64,000 nucleotides of DNA. It comes from Sclerurus mexicanus. Taxonomy: Eukaryota > Chordata > Aves > Passeriformes > Furnariidae. Within the stretch, counting starts at the first letter, position 1; each line of letters opens with the position of its first letter. The position numbers and the translations under genes are program-made. The stretch is from the NCBI GenBank assembly GCA_013396755.1, contig VWZF01002472.1, forward strand, positions 62,642 to 126,641. The letters are read 5' to 3'. The notes beneath the pieces were generated by a model, which searched no databases, was not told the DNA's origin, and saw only the letters and a program-made list of their open reading frames with translations. This document shows positions 24,590-38,879 of this stretch, in pieces.

Positions 24590-26070
24590 ATGCATGGAAG
24601 TGATAATAAAAACATTTTCAAACACATCAGAAACAGAAGGTCACAGGCAGAAACTCAGGACAGCAGATAAATGATCAAAGTGTTAAAGAAAGGCAAGGCA
24701 ATATTAGGAATGCCCAATGGATTATTTGCATTGGTGTTTGTTCCAGTTTAGGAGTTCAATGGAGTTGCCATACTGAAAAGTTTAATTGGACAAGTCTGAT
24801 GAAAGGTCTCAGACTGAAGTGACATTAAAAGCCTTTTTAAAACAAACCACTAAAACAGATAAAAACAGATCAACAGGACCAGATGGCACTCACGCAGGAG
24901 TTTCAGAGCAGCTCTGATATGAAATTGCCAAACTATTAACTGTGGTGAATAACCTACTGCTTAAATTGGCTTTGCTTAAATTAGCCTCAAGGTCGGAGGA
25001 AGTGGGACATGTGATGCCCACTTCTGAAAAGGTCCCTGGAAGAACCCAAGGAACTTCATACTAATAAACCTTGTTTTCATTTAAGGGGTATTTGTGAGAA
25101 GCACTATGAAAAAGATAATTAGTGGACATATGGAGAAATACAATATAATGGAGAAGAGTCAGCACTGCCTGGAAACCATGGCTTATAAATCTGTTGTTAG
25201 GGGTTGGGTTTTTTTGAGACTCAGCATACACATAGATGAAGAGGATCCAGTAGACTTGGTGTACTTGGATTCCTCAAAGCTTCTGGTGAAATCTCTTCCT
25301 TAAATCAGCTAAGTTTTCATAAGGGTGAGGGCTGTCTTATGGATTAGCCACTACTTTAAAACCAAGAAACTCTGGGCAGGAATAGATGCCAGTTTGCACG
25401 ACAGGACAAGGTCACCACTCGAGGTCACTCAGGGATGTGTGGTGGCCACAGGGCAGCCCAGTGTACTCAGGGGTGACCCGAAAATTACTGTCATTGGAGG
25501 TGACAAAATTTGCCCACAACACTCAGTGACTCGGAGCAATCAAAATCAAAACTTATTGTGAAGAGTTACAGAAAGATCTCACAGTACTGAACAGCTGGAG
25601 AATAAAACAGTGGCTGACAGACAATGCTATCGAGTGCAGAGGAGTAGACTTAATTTTAGTGCACACGACTTTACACGCACAGTGGTGGGCCCTGAAGAAC
25701 TACCACTGAAGAAAACTATCTCGGTGCTTAAGAGAGCTTCAGCTGAACCCACAGCAGTTGTCAAAAAGGTAAAGGGATAATTAAAAACCAGCAGGAAAGA
25801 AATGAGGCAATGAAGTGGGATGTTTTGCCACGGTGCACCATCATTTTCAAAGGTTCACGCAGGAAAGATGTAAGGAGAACCAGAAAAGACAGAGAAAAGG
25901 TGGCAAAGCTGGTGAGAGCTGTGAAGTAATTTCTGTACAAGTAGAAATGAAAAAGACAGGACAGTTCCGTCTGACAGAGACAGACAGAGAGAGGAGACAT
26001 GACAGAGCTGTGTAAAATCAGACACACCACGGAGGAAGCGAATAAGGAGTGATTACTTGCTCTGCCTGTA
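24590..26070 (+). mobile_element. Ancient CR1/L3-type LINE, reverse transcriptase relic
   Basis: On the plus strand, blocks follow the order of the amniote CR1/L3 polymerase region: GGACCAGATGGCACTCACGC near 24878, GATATGAAATTGCCAAACTA near 24917, then GAGAAGAGTCAGCACTGCC near 25151. GATCCAGTAGACTTGGTGTA follows near 25245, an ACAAAATTTGCCCACAAC segment near 25503, and a late block ending in GAAGCGAATAAGGAGTGATT near 26035. Stops and indels are frequent in every frame, so it is a fossil. It is more diverged than the CR1 tails elsewhere here and represents an older wave. Sequence from about 23.8 kb may belong to its upstream part. Confidence 0.78.
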
Positions 26071-26776
26071 CTTGGCAGCTGCTGAGTCACTCGAATGCTG
26101 CTGGCACTCCACAGAGTGGAGAGAGACAGGAGTTAGTCAGCCCTTTGCTCTGAACAAGCGTGAGCAGCCACTCACAGCCCCGCACTCAGAGAGCTCCCAG
26201 CCAGATGGACTTTACAACGTCATTCCCAGCACGACCCCAAAGGTGATTTTCTTTTGCTCTTCTTCTTTTTTCTTCCTCTTCTTGCACTTCAGTGGTGCTT
26301 TAATTGGGATTGTTGAGTTGTGAAGAGCACTGTGACTACCACGAAGTTGTAATTCACAGGGTCACCACTACTTGCCGTGCAGTTTCTGCCCAGTAAAGCA
26401 GGAACACATTTGCTAAGAAGAAGACTTTAGCTGTCCAAAGAATTGCCATTAGAATATTTGCTGACAATTGTCCCCAGAACAGGAGATAATTTTGTTTGTG
26501 TTGTTAAGGTTCATTGGTTATGACTCCTATTAAGCAAGAACACTAATAAGAAATCATGTGTGAAGCAGAGTGTCTGATGGCATTTGTGGCCATTAAATGC
26601 TATCTTGTGTAGTCACAAAATCGATGTTTCTTTTTTGATGGTTTAGGGTTTTTTTTTCATGCTGCAGGTTATTTTTTCCACTCAGTAACATTTTATTTGT
26701 GCTGCTTCGATCTCCTGAAATGAGGTGAAGATTTCCGGAGTTGGAAGGGATGAAACTCAAATTAAAACGGAGATTT

Positions 26777-26878
26777 GAGAAACTTGGTCTAGTGGAAGGT
26801 GTCCCTGCCCATAGCAGGGGGGTTGGAACAACATGATCCTTAAGGTCTATTCCAACCTAAACCATTCTATTATGCTGT
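26777..26878 (+). mobile_element. CR1 LINE 3' end
   Basis: The sequence GGTCTAGTGGAAGGTGTCCC, then a CCATAGCAGG block, a GATCCTTAAGGTC block and TTCCAACCTAAACCATTCTA is the standard 3' end of avian CR1, plus strand. Only the last 100 bases are present, the usual severe 5' truncation. Confidence 0.9.
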
Positions 26879-26899
26879 GACATCCATCCCCTCTCTGTT

Positions 26900-29800
26900 T
26901 TAATTTCTCTTTACTCTGAAAAGTACCTGACTTGCTCAGTACTCTACTCATATCAGCATGACTCTGTGGGGAGTGAGACTGTTCAGCTCAAGGAAAGGCA
27001 GACCTGAGTCATTCAGTACTGAAAGCATTTAGGAGTCAAGTCCACGTCCAAACACAAATATTCAGGCATTGATTGGTGCTCACACTTCCTGATGAGGCTA
27101 ATCACGGGCACAGAGTGTGCTAGAAGGATGAGAGGAGTTAACAGCAGCCAGAAACAGATGGGTTCCCAAGCTACACTGCAGGTTATCATTTTAACCAAGT
27201 TTGGTTTGAATTCTGAAATTTCAGTGCTGCCTCTTAAGGGCTGTGTGAGTCCAGATGTATCCAGGCTAAAAACTGTGGGATGCCCAGAAACAAAAATAAG
27301 TCTAACAAAGAGACTTTCCCCCAGGGATTCTGTGAGTGGTTGTAGCCACAGTGATTTCTGTTGTTCGTTTGTTTTTCCTTCAGAGCTGTTATGGAATTGG
27401 TGTATTAGTATGAGGAGAAATCAGCAAAGCTGGTATGCAATGAGAACTAAAGGGCCTTAAATCTAATATGCAAAACCATAGAGAACTCTCAAAGAGAGGT
27501 GTAAAGTGAAGGAAAAAATCAATTCTGGATCGAGTTTAAAGCCCAATATTCAGAGCTTTATATAGCCCTTTTTTCTTCACAGCAAATACCAACAGAGTTA
27601 TAACAGCATAGAAAAATCTCTTTAGTGTGCTCATTGATAACAGCTTTGCAAAACTCACAGACAGTAAACCCCTGCTTTTCCCTACAGTTCATTGCAAGAG
27701 GACTACAGACCAAAGGAGGAATTGTTTCTGCTCCTACCATCCTAAATTAACCTTTCTGTCCCTCTGTTCCACCTTCAGATGCCGAGAAAGAAAATGAATC
27801 TTGAGGAAGCAGGGCTGTTTCCAGCCTCAGTGACCCTCAGAAGGTGCACTCCTATGCCTGGCAAGGGTCTGACCTGAGTCTGAAGAAAAAAAAACCTCTG
27901 CAAATGAGGCAAGAATTAGGGTATCTTGAAAAAAGAACCACCAGAGTGGTGCTGCCTCTGTAGGTGCCCTGTACCCGCTTGTAAAACGAGCACAGGAAGA
28001 CGATTTGTACTCTGCAACAGGGCAGAAAGCACCGCAGTGAGAATGATGCCATGCATGAAGCCAAATCACCCTAGGGATGCAGGGAAGTGTTAGAATAACT
28101 TCTGGGGCTTCACTAGGGAAGATCCAAGGAATAATTATCACCAGGTTTAGACCTGGAGGAAGTTAATGGTCTCTCTAACATTGCCTGGATTAATACTACT
28201 GAGAACTATTGCTAACCTGCCAGATTAAAGGACGTGTTGGTTATTATAATAGGATCCAGATATTCTGGGAAGTGAAAATCGATGTCTTATTTCCCACACA
28301 GCTACTGCATGAATTAGATGTGTAGAGGCACTGAAGTTTTGATTTGGTAAAAAAAAGGAATATTATATTGCACTGATTTTAGAAATTAACTGGATCCAGT
28401 GATTTCTTCAACTTAAATGAAAGGAATAACAGGCATATCAACAATGCTTTTGATTTCAATATTTTTGACAATAAGAAAAATACTTTTTAAAATACTTTTT
28501 GATTTAACAGGGCCAATCTTTGTGTAGTTGGCTGTTGTGGGGTGTTTGAAAGCTTAATTGCAGAGTGGGCTTTGAAAGTTTTTTGCATCTGTTATTAAAT
28601 GACAATGTGGATTTTGGAACCAATTAAAGGGTGAGGGATGTTTAGGAAAAGGCTACAGTCACCAGGAGAGAATAACAGCCCCAGCACAAACATTAAGAGT
28701 AAAGACACACCAAGACTGATGACTTGAGAGTAATGAAGTACAGGAAGAAACTAAAACTTGCCAAGAATCAAGGTGGGATGGATGTTGCAAAAGTTAATAG
28801 AAATAGTAAGAAATCCCAAGCAAACAACAAACCAACCAAGCAAACCCAAGCGAAAACAACGTTAAAAACTTCAGGCATCAGGACAGTGAAGAAGCCGGGC
28901 TGTCACATGGTGAAGGCAGGATGGAAATAAATACAACCAGTTTGTCACCAAAATGAAACAAATATTTTCGTTTTGTGTTCAGCAGAACCAGTGAGGTAAA
29001 CAAAAATGAATAAAGCGGGGTGCCTGGTGGGAATGGGGGCAGAAGACTGTAATTTCTCAGATGAAAGCAGACTAGAAGTTGCTCAGCATGTTTCTTTCCA
29101 AGAAATGTTGGGAACAGTGGTGTCTGAGGTAGGTGAAGAAATTACACACAAACTCTGAACATTGTGCCTCAAGGCGAAGGCAAAACAAAGTTTGCTCTGA
29201 TGGTGATGAGAGCTGGGGCAGCCAAGTACTCGTTTTCTTCAGAGAAGTGTTTGTGGCTTGCAGAGGTTCTTTCTGAGAAATATTCTATTAGTCTTAATGG
29301 CCAAACTGTGAAAGGGCCAAATTACTTAAATCAATGGTTTCAGACCAGGTTACTGGTTGGTGTTGTAATGTGTTGAGACTGAAAGGACTGGTTTTATTTT
29401 AAGTAATATAAAAAGGGCACCCACCAATGTGTTTCAGTAAGTGAAGAAAATAAGTGGGGAAAAGGGAAATAGGGACATTTAAGTTTTTGCTGGAAATGAA
29501 AGAATCCTGTCTTGTTTGGGTTTTTTTTGTTAGGCATTTTTTCCTTCTTAGAGGGTGAAGAAGCCTTTTAATTAAAAAGCATTGGGCAACACCAGCACGA
29601 GTCTCCAGTGAGAGAAGACTGATTTGGATTGCAAATTAATGTGGGATATTCTGTTGCTCTGTGCAGAACATGGGGAGGAGTGAGGCAGAGCATGTTCATG
29701 TTCTGGCTCTTCACAGTCACTGATCCTCTGCTGTATAGATTTTGTGCAGATCAGCTGTGACTTCTGCAATAGCAAAGCTATCAACAACTCAGCTGCAGGA

Positions 29801-32800
29801 AACATTGTAGGCAGACTACTCCAATTTAGGGTACAAATGTTACTTGGCAGTTAAAGAAAAAAAATGAAACAAAAAAACAACCCCTGAGACACAGAAGACC
29901 TGTCTCTCATTGTATCAGCAAGCCCACATTGTGTCTCTGATATTTTGAATAAGCAGCATCCCCTTGTGTGGGTTTGCTAGCACATGGTATAAAACAGTTG
30001 CAAGAAATAATATAACCATGCTATTATTCCAGAAATGTGAGTGTTGAAAAGATTATTCTGTATTTCGTGGCTCAGAGAAATTCTCACCTTCTGAAAATTG
30101 CTGCAGAAGCACAAAGATATTTTTTTTTCCTTCCATACAACATGAATAAAATGTGAGAGAAAAAGATCTCAGTTTAGCCAAAAGCACAATAGCTGCCACA
30201 GATGACTGCATTGTCCAGAGTGATAATATGGATTATGAGATCTTTCTTGTATAGCTGAGCTATTCCATAATTTACACAGGTTCAGATAAAAGTAGGTAGA
30301 ACTGCCTTCAGCTTGTGGAGGCATTAGCTTTAATGCCTTGGCCAAGTTGAGCCCTGGCTGTGCCCTTTTTTAATAATACATATCAACATTTTTTTTCTGA
30401 AGTATCGTGCTATCACACACACATAAATATTTGAGGTGAAATGTGAAAGCTGCCATTTTTGGGGGGAAGGCCTACGATTATTGTGACAGAAATACTCTAC
30501 TTCCACTGAGAAGAGACAGGAATTTTCAAAACCAGAACATGTTTTTACAAAGTCCCTGGCAAGTAAAGCCATAAACCAATTCTTTTTGCTGACTACTGTG
30601 AACTGTAAGTTTGCCCTTACACAGCCTTTTCCCTAAACCAGACTGCTCACATTTCTGCAAGCTCATGCTGGTTGCAAACCAAGCAGCAGATATATTATCT
30701 GTCTCTTCTTCCTACCAGGCGAAGGAGGGGCACTGATGGGTTCAATCCAACACAGCCACAAAGCAAGTCTGGGAAAAAGGTGGGATCACATCAGGAGGTT
30801 TTTTCCTGCTCTCACTAACTTTATTTACAAGAAGCTGCAGCACAGATATAAAGCTTCAAATCCCCCAGCAGGTGTACAAATAAGGATCGGCACAGGTGAT
30901 TTTCTGCCTAGACTTTGGCTCAGGTCCTGTCTGGGCAGCAAGAGGAGCCCTTATCTTAAGATTACAGGTAGGGCAGAAAACTCTGCAGGGTCATGGAGGT
31001 CTTCAAGAGGATGGGAAAGAACAGGGAAACAGCACAGATGAGAGAGATGGTTCATTATGGATCACCCTAAGGCAGGAAGGGAGAGAGGAAGAGCTGTGCA
31101 GAACCCTGGGAGCTGTGGGTCACTGGTGAGCAGCTGGGCATAGCGCAGTGGGTCTGAGAAGATCTCCCACTATGTTCTGTTACCAAACAAGTTATATTTC
31201 TTTAAAAACGAGTATGCAGCAGTGAGGGAAGATGTTGGAAAATTCTTTCAACTTTAGCACAATCGTGCTTGATCCCTATATCCATGGTTAATGCTTAGTT
31301 TTGTACTATTTAATGCTTGGTACAAATGCCAGAGATTAATGTGGCTTTGCGTTAACTCCCTGCATCTGTAACTAATACTTCTTGTGCAAGTTAGTACTTC
31401 CTTATTTACCTGTATAAGTGACGACTGTGTACTAGCAGGTGTCTTAGTTTTGAGAACAAAGTGCAGGAGAGCAAAGAACGATAGAAGTGCATCATGACCT
31501 GACCACATATTTCAGATATTCTGAAGGAGAAAAGATTCATTAGAAGATCCGGAATCACAGCCAAATAAGGCCATTAAAATAAATGGCATATATGCATGTA
31601 TTCATGGGATGTAATGAATATGTAATGGCAATGTAGTGAACATGTATTAGTTTCATGAATATAACCTGCTCTGTTAGGCTGCTGGGTGTTCCTGTCAGGT
31701 GGAGTGATCCCTCAGGTTCCCAGCATGCTGGATAAACCAATGTTGGCTTTCTAACTTAACAAACTGATTGGAGAGTTTATTTCCCGGTTTTTGGAGACAG
31801 TTTCCATCACTTCTGAGCTCTGCTAAATGCCTTCATCCTTGCTCCAGCTATGCCACGACTCTGCTGCTTCATGGTAAAGGCACTTTCATGACTTGCATTA
31901 AAATATAGGAAGATGCCCAGCAAGATGGTAGTTGTCTCCCTAACAACACTGAAAACCTCACCTTCCTGAAGAACAGGGATGAGCCACCGAATCTGGGATT
32001 GCTTTGTACCTATTAAGTGGAGAGAAATGGCTGATAACCCAACAAATGGTGTTCATGTCATATATAACATGGAGATATTGGGATATTGGAGTTGACATTA
32101 AGCATTAGGAAGCATCAGGACAAAACAGAGTAGGCACTGAATATAAGAAGGGACTCTGTGGGAAGTGTTTGTTTTGAAAGGAAGTTTTCAGAGGGGTTTG
32201 AGGGGTCAGACAGCCTGATGCTCCAGACACCTTGATGGAATTCTGGCTTCTTGCCACTTTTTGCTGCTGTCACCACCTGAAGGCAGGAACGGGAAATGCT
32301 TAGGAGAAAAGGATCATTTACCTCGTTGCTGTGACAGCTCCTAAACACAGTGGTCTATAGCTGAGATCAGGGGAACTGGGGACACGGGACACAGCCCACC
32401 CATTCCAATAAAGCAGCAGAAAGAAGAGAAAGAGAATACCTGGAATGTTAGAGAGATGGACATGGAAAACTGCCAACTATTAAACCCTTCCCACCTATTC
32501 AGCTACTCCAGTTATAGGTAAAGCACAAATAAAAAAAGCAGCTGGTAAGTGCAATCTTTTAGGACAACATAAAACTACAAGTGACAGGACTTGCTGGCGA
32601 ATAGATCACGTCTCAGAGTTATGAACCTTTTTATTTGTTTTTATGCTTTCAGGAGCAGGAAACTAGAGCAGCAGAACTCAGAGTAAAGTCTGAGGAACTT
32701 CACTTTTTTTTTCTTTTACTTTAAGGGATTTAAATTTTTTTAAATTTAAGGGATTTTATACTAAACAAAAGAGATTTCACTCAGACTCATTCTTGGCCAG

Positions 32801-35800
32801 ATTTCACCCTCTACACTCACAGCCTGTTACAGTGATGCCCAGGGAGGCAGATCTGTGTTCTCAAGCAGTCTGGCCAAGGACCATTTGTGTGTAATGTGGA
32901 GAATAACAGATACAGGCTCCTCTTCATCAGTGATGGCAAATTGGGTTTGGACGGGCTTTTTATACCTGTTAGAAGCCAACAGTTATGGTACCACCTTTTG
33001 CCTCAGAATTTTGCTTACTTTATGCTTTGTGAATGTTAGCAAGATCTGCTGTGCTTTGCCTGCGCTTCCACATCTGTGGATTCTTAGAAGTACCACCAAG
33101 AGGAATGGCCCATGCAACATCCTGCAATCCTGTTGCCTTCCTCCTGTGGGATCTGCTGTTGAGGAACCACCCCAGCTGTGGTTTTATCTGAGCACAGACC
33201 TTCTGGTCTTGGCATAAACACCCTCACTAGTGTATGGTAGCTGTCAGCTTGTCCTTGGGTACTGACAGAGGCTGCTCTTTTAACTCTTGTTCTGCTGGGT
33301 TTTTTCTGGTGATTTCAAAACCACGTTTCCACTCACACTTCATTCTGACCAGACTTATTTCTGTTACAAACCTCCACAAAAGAGTAACTTTTGCTTGGTG
33401 GTAGACATGATGTATATATTTGGTTTGCCTACCACTTCCCAGCAGAGGTTTTAAGAAGTCCCTGGGCTTTTTGTGCTTTGCTTTCGTTTGCTTGTTTGTT
33501 TGTTTTGCTGGTTCACTGGTCGATCTTTTTCACTGAGTCAAGGGGAATCACCTCAGTTTTAAGCAGGGATTGCAGTGGCTCTGCAAGTCAAGTTCTCAAG
33601 CCTGAGTGTGCCCACACAGCCTTTCTGCAGACAGTGCGAGGTGAGTTTGTTCATGCTCTGAGCTGTAGCGATGAGCCTGAGGTCGAGCTCAGCCTCTCAG
33701 TTAGGCTTATTATCTTGGACACAGCACAATGCTGATGAAGGCTCTGCAGCATCTTGTGCTTGTTTGTTTGCCTTTGCGCACAAAGCTCCTTGGTGGAAAC
33801 AGCCTTTGAAGACAGGCAGGAATGCAGCTGCTTTTCCTCTCCCCTAAGGGAGGATACAGGGTTTGCAATAGGGCATCAGAAGTGATGAATTTTCATATCT
33901 TTTCAGTGACTGAGATGTGTTGTTGTTTCTTTGCCCTTGTCAGGCAGAGCTTTGCTGTCTTGTACATGAAGAGGGCAGGTGGGCTCTGCCAGCTGCTTCT
34001 GAACAGGGCTCCTTTGCCCCTGTCTCTCACAGCTAAGGTGCTTGTAGCAGTGCAGGGATGCTTGCAGCTCACAGACACCTTCATTTTCCCTTCTTGTGTG
34101 CAGGAACTGATCAGTGCCAGTATTAGACTGGCTTTTACCTCCCTGAGCTCTGAGGATTGAGTCCCTGTCTACATTCAGGGAATGATCTGACAAAGGACTC
34201 CTTAGTGATGGTCCTGGCTTAAGCGATCACTGCCATGAACCCTCTTGCTCCTGTGCCTACCCTATTTTGCCTTTTTTTCCTTTTTCTCTTCCTTTTTTTT
34301 TTTTTCCCCGCAGTCAGATCAGCTTCCAGTTTCTGTCCCTCACAGGACTGTGAGGACACTTGAGTCAGCCCTGCCTGAGGTGCTGCTACAGGAGGACAGA
34401 CATCACAAGAGAGGGGTGAGGGCAGCTCTACTGGGGAGTGCTGAGCCAGCTTAAAGCAGTTCTGCTATTTACTGGGCAACCACAGCCTTGGGGTCAGTGG
34501 TTTTGGTATGCACACTAAAGCTTTAAAGCAGACAGGCAAAAGAAAGCCAGAGAGATTGTCTACACAATGTCTCATAGGCTTGGGCTTTGGTATTACCCAG
34601 TTGTATCACTGTAACTGCAAAACCTCTTGTGCTTTCTCAACAGGCGTCCTAGAAATCATGAGATCCCACTGTCTGTCACTTTCCCTTTCAAAATGGACCA
34701 GTTCCATCCAAATTTCAGAGCCGAGTTGGAGACACAGGGATAGTGAATTCCCCATGTGTGTCCTCCTCTGGGAAAGGCTGCAGTCTGTGCTGGCAGTCAC
34801 TGGTTTGGTTTGACCTGTGGTCAGCTGGCAGATGCATCCTGCCCAAGGAGGGTGGCTTGGGCATGTCCACAACACAAACCACCTCTGGCTGGGCCGTGGG
34901 AAGAGGTTGGAGGCAGGATGTGCACGTCCACGGGGTGCAACAAGGAGTAGATGTGAGGCGGGTTGGAGAAATTAGAGGGAAGAGGTGAATTGCAGGAGAG
35001 ATGAGGAAGGTAGAAGGGGATATCATAAGAAGAGCAGAGACCAGAGGTGTAGGATGCAAGACCAGAGAAAAGCAAGCTTTCTCAGCTCTGCTTCTCACAG
35101 AGCAGTGTTTATTTTCCTTAATGTCAGCTCAGGGAGCTGCAGCTACACAGCCTGCACCTCATTAAGGACTGTGACTCAGAAGCACAGCAAAATTGAGGTG
35201 TTTGGTCTCTAACATTGCCAAGGTTTGTCTACAGGTATGAAGGCACTGTTCTAGCTCTTGGAACATAATGCTTGTCTCGGTTGCAGTAGGATGGCAGGTT
35301 TGGAGCTACATAGAAGATCCTGCATTTTAATTCTACTGAGGAGACTTGCTGTATTAGGAAAAAAGGATTGACTTGTCAGGGCTTGTGCAGGACCATGTGT
35401 CTGTAGAACTACCACTACCACACCTTCACAAGAAGGGAGTGACGAGATTCTGGCATTTCTGGAGAGCACAAATCATATTCTTTTTTGCCCTGGTCTTCTT
35501 TCCACAGCCTTCTTAGCTGTTCAGCCCTCAGTGCCCTTTTCAGCTGATGACTCAGCAAAGCATATACACTGTGTTTTCTTTATTTTTCTTTTGGCTCCTC
35601 AGAGAAGATGTGCCTAGACACAGTGAAAACCCTGATGCCTGTGAACAATGCCTGTGCATTCCTCAGCTTTGTTCTCTGGATAGCCCTTCTCTCTGCTGCT
35701 CTTCTTGCTGCGGCAGAAAGGATTGGAGTTGTCTGCTCTGTGTTGAAGATACTTCTACTAAACCAGGGGCTGTTGGATTGATGTTGCCAAAGCTCCTTTT

Positions 35801-38800
35801 CATGAGTCCATGATTTAAGCTACATGCTCTGTGAAGAAACACTTCAGCTCAGTGGCTCAGGGAAAGTCAAGATGAGTGGGGAGCTGGATCCCTCTTGGCT
35901 CGTGGGGCAGGGACTGTACAGTGATAGACTGAACAGGTTGACTTTCTCATCAAAGAAGATGGTGAAGGTGATATGACCACCTTTATACTCAGAGTATGGG
36001 CAGCAGGAGACTTTGTCTCTCCTTGGATATATGGTGCTCTCCAGGATGGCTGATGCTGTTGAGGGACTGTTCTTCAGGTGGTCTGCTGGGCTATGAAGCA
36101 GGGCAGGGTTTAGAGGGCTGCTACCAGCACCCTGCCCCTTCTCCCTCTACAGACAACAGACTTGCCCTCTGAGGTGCTGGGAACTCAGTTCCACCTACAT
36201 GAAAGCTGTCAGCCAAGAAGTTGGTGCACAGGGTGTTTTTTGAGGACCGCCTAGGAGTTTTGCTTTGGGGCTGCTTGCTCAGCTGGCAGCTGAAGTGGCT
36301 GCCTTGACATGCTGCTGTTCAGCTGCTGCCTGATTTTCTCTGCACCACTGGCCTGGCTCCTGCCTTGTGCTCCCACCCTTCTGTGACATGATCCCCTCCA
36401 CAGCCATGTGGCTTCAGCTCCTGGCTCACACTGATTGCACTTTTATCCACCCATCACACAGCATGGACAGACTCTTGGGACTATTCCACCTGACTCCTGG
36501 TCTGCTTTTTATCTTGTCAAGTTCCTTGATGTCCTGCTCATTGCTGACTGTAAGCTCCTGGTCTACTTGTCTCTTCCTGGATGGGAAGATCTCTCAAAAG
36601 CCTAATATCCATCTCAAGCTCTGGACAATAGTAGCTACTTAGGGGAAGAGCATAAGAAATGAGGCATTCCTGTATTTTTTACACGGCCAACAGGAAGGTT
36701 CTTTCTGCAAAGACTGTGAGTGTTACTGTGAGTTGTTACCCAGCCTCCACTTCAACACTTACACTGTTCATACTTGTTCTCTTCACTATTAGCAGTACAA
36801 ATTAATGCTTCAGTTTTGGAGACGAGTGGCCTGCCGAGCGTTATAGTCAAGTTTTCTGTAGTCTTCAGTTTCTTGCAGCCAACAGGATGCACAGAGAGAA
36901 ATATTACAAATTTATACAGCACAATGCATTGCCTGCAGAGATTATGTGGCCTCCAGGTATCAAAAATATTTACATTTCTTATTGCCACTGTTGTGTTTTT
37001 ATGACATCCTTCTCAATCTTTATAGCCTTACAGCAATTACTGCCACTGCTTTTGAGTTGAGGCTAATGGAATTCTTGTGGTAGCCTCCACTACCCATAAC
37101 TCACCACAAAATCAGACTGTACATTTATGGAGTTAGCTGATCAGTGCAGTAAATAAGAAACAGAATTCAGAATGTGCCCTGATAATTAACCGAGCTAGTG
37201 GAACTAACCCGTTAGAAAAAGAAAGAAAGCAATTAACCTGGCAGAGAAATTACTTCAATGCAAAATAACTTCAATGCAAAACAGGCAAAGTGTGGGAATA
37301 GAATCTTACTAATTACTGCTTCAGTCTTTGCAGTTCAGCATGATTTCCTAGTTTGTTCCTCAGATCTGGGAATATCTGCAACGCAGTGATGGGTGACAAC
37401 AGAAAGTCATCATCGTAGGTAAGGAAAAGGTCAACGTACGTAATCCTGACATCCATCAGCTTTGCAGTATGATAACTTTGGTGCCCTCTGGAGTCCTCTC
37501 ATTTCAACAGTCCTCTGGTATCTCTTGGTATGGGGATGACCTATGCCAACTTCTTGGGGTATTTGATTTATAGACTCAGTACAAGATCTAATTTTTAATT
37601 AATAAAGTCAGGTATGGTTTTTACTCCCAATATATTACAAAACCTCCTTCTTAACACAGCAATGTGGTAGTAGAGGGAGGCTTGTTTCCTGGGCATCAGA
37701 GATAAGACAGCAGATGTGATTGTGGGAAGAGTCCAGCGTTTTTAGAAGTAGGTCCATGGGCAGCTTAAACAAAACTGAGACTTGTGCCCTTCAAGCATAA
37801 ACCCAAAAGTCGAGGCAAGATTTGCTTAGATTTTTGCTTAGTGTGGGTCACATTGAGGTGGTATCTCTGAAAAAGAGGAGGCACAACAATATCACACCAC
37901 TGGATTCCTTTCCCTTCACTCAGCCCCACAAAGTCAGTAGAGAGTTATTATTGTCTGCTGGGAAGTCAAGGCTGCACCTGGGAAATGTGTCCAAATCATA
38001 AGCTCTCTGCAGTAACTCGTTGCAATAAATAAAAATACATGTTCTCTGCCCTTTTAATCCTGTGTATTTTAAAGCCACTTCACAAAGGGGGAAAACAGTA
38101 TGCATCCATAGCAAAATGAAAGAAAAAATAATCCCACAACAGTGAAATATTTCAGATACATGTTTCATTTTCTCTTGTGTCCATATTTGAAAAGCAAAGC
38201 AAGGAAATTCTCTGAAAAGCCTTGAATAAAAGCCAGTTTTAAAGCAGAACCCTCCATATGGATCCACTGGGGTGTAGACAGTGCAACCCACATTATCTTC
38301 AGAGGAAATGTCAGAGCAACCCCTTCAGAGCTGTCTAGGCCTCCCTGTCAAACCCTCTGCAAGACTATGCATGAGCAGCCTTATGCCAGGAACGCTAAAC
38401 TGTAACGTGTGACTCTGCAATCCAGCAACAGGCTCACATGAATATTGTGAAATTATTGTTTACATTGCAGTAATTCCCAGGTACTCCAGTCGAGAGCAGA
38501 GCCCCCATAGTGCTGCTCAATTGTAGATTGAAGTTCAATTTAGGCCCTGGAGAGTGGCTTTCTAAAGCTAAAAACAGAGTCTCTGCTGGTGTACAGGAGG
38601 AAGTTTAATTGCCTTTGCTTGGGTGTGCTGCATTGCCCCAGCGGAGGGCACAGCCCAAAGGAGCTGGGACAGAAGGGGGATGAATGCCAAATGCCTGGGC
38701 TGCTTGTACACCTGAGCCATGTGCATTTTCCCATCCCTTTTGATATGTCACAGCTACGACATCCCACCTCATTCACCCGTTCCTCTGTGTCCACTTTGAA
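26900..38800. other. Long non-coding stretch
   Basis: Apart from low-complexity A-rich sequence (about 28795-28865) and T-runs (for example about 34285-34310), I see no repeat I can name and no secure exon. A 33-base minus-strand exon-like piece (31410-31442) and a plus-strand frame at 33391-33735 are too weak to call. The interval would be intron if the left minus-strand gene model holds. Confidence 0.4.
37252..37281 (+). repeat. Short tandem duplication (about 15 bp x 2)
   Basis: The unit ACTTCAATGCAAAATA is followed at once by a second ACTTCAATGCAAAA copy. It is probably slippage. Confidence 0.7.
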
Positions 38801-38807
38801 CGCCCCT

Positions 38808-38868
38808 TTTGAGGGTTTGGACTGGTTGACCTTCAAAGGCCCCTTCCAACCCAAACCGTTCTGTGATT
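38808..38868 (+). mobile_element. CR1 LINE 3' tail fragment
   Basis: GGTTGACCTTCAAAGGCCCC followed by TTCCAACCCAAACCGTTCTG and TGATTCT is a CR1 terminus on the plus strand. Only about 60 bases are recognisable. Confidence 0.75.
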
Positions 38869-38879
38869 CTCCACCTACC

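Noticed and set aside
31410..31442. 33-base phase 0-0 minus-strand micro-exon (acceptor ending ACTAAG, donor CAG then GTAAAT)
   Set aside because: Too short to judge, and such pairs occur often by chance in 64 kb.
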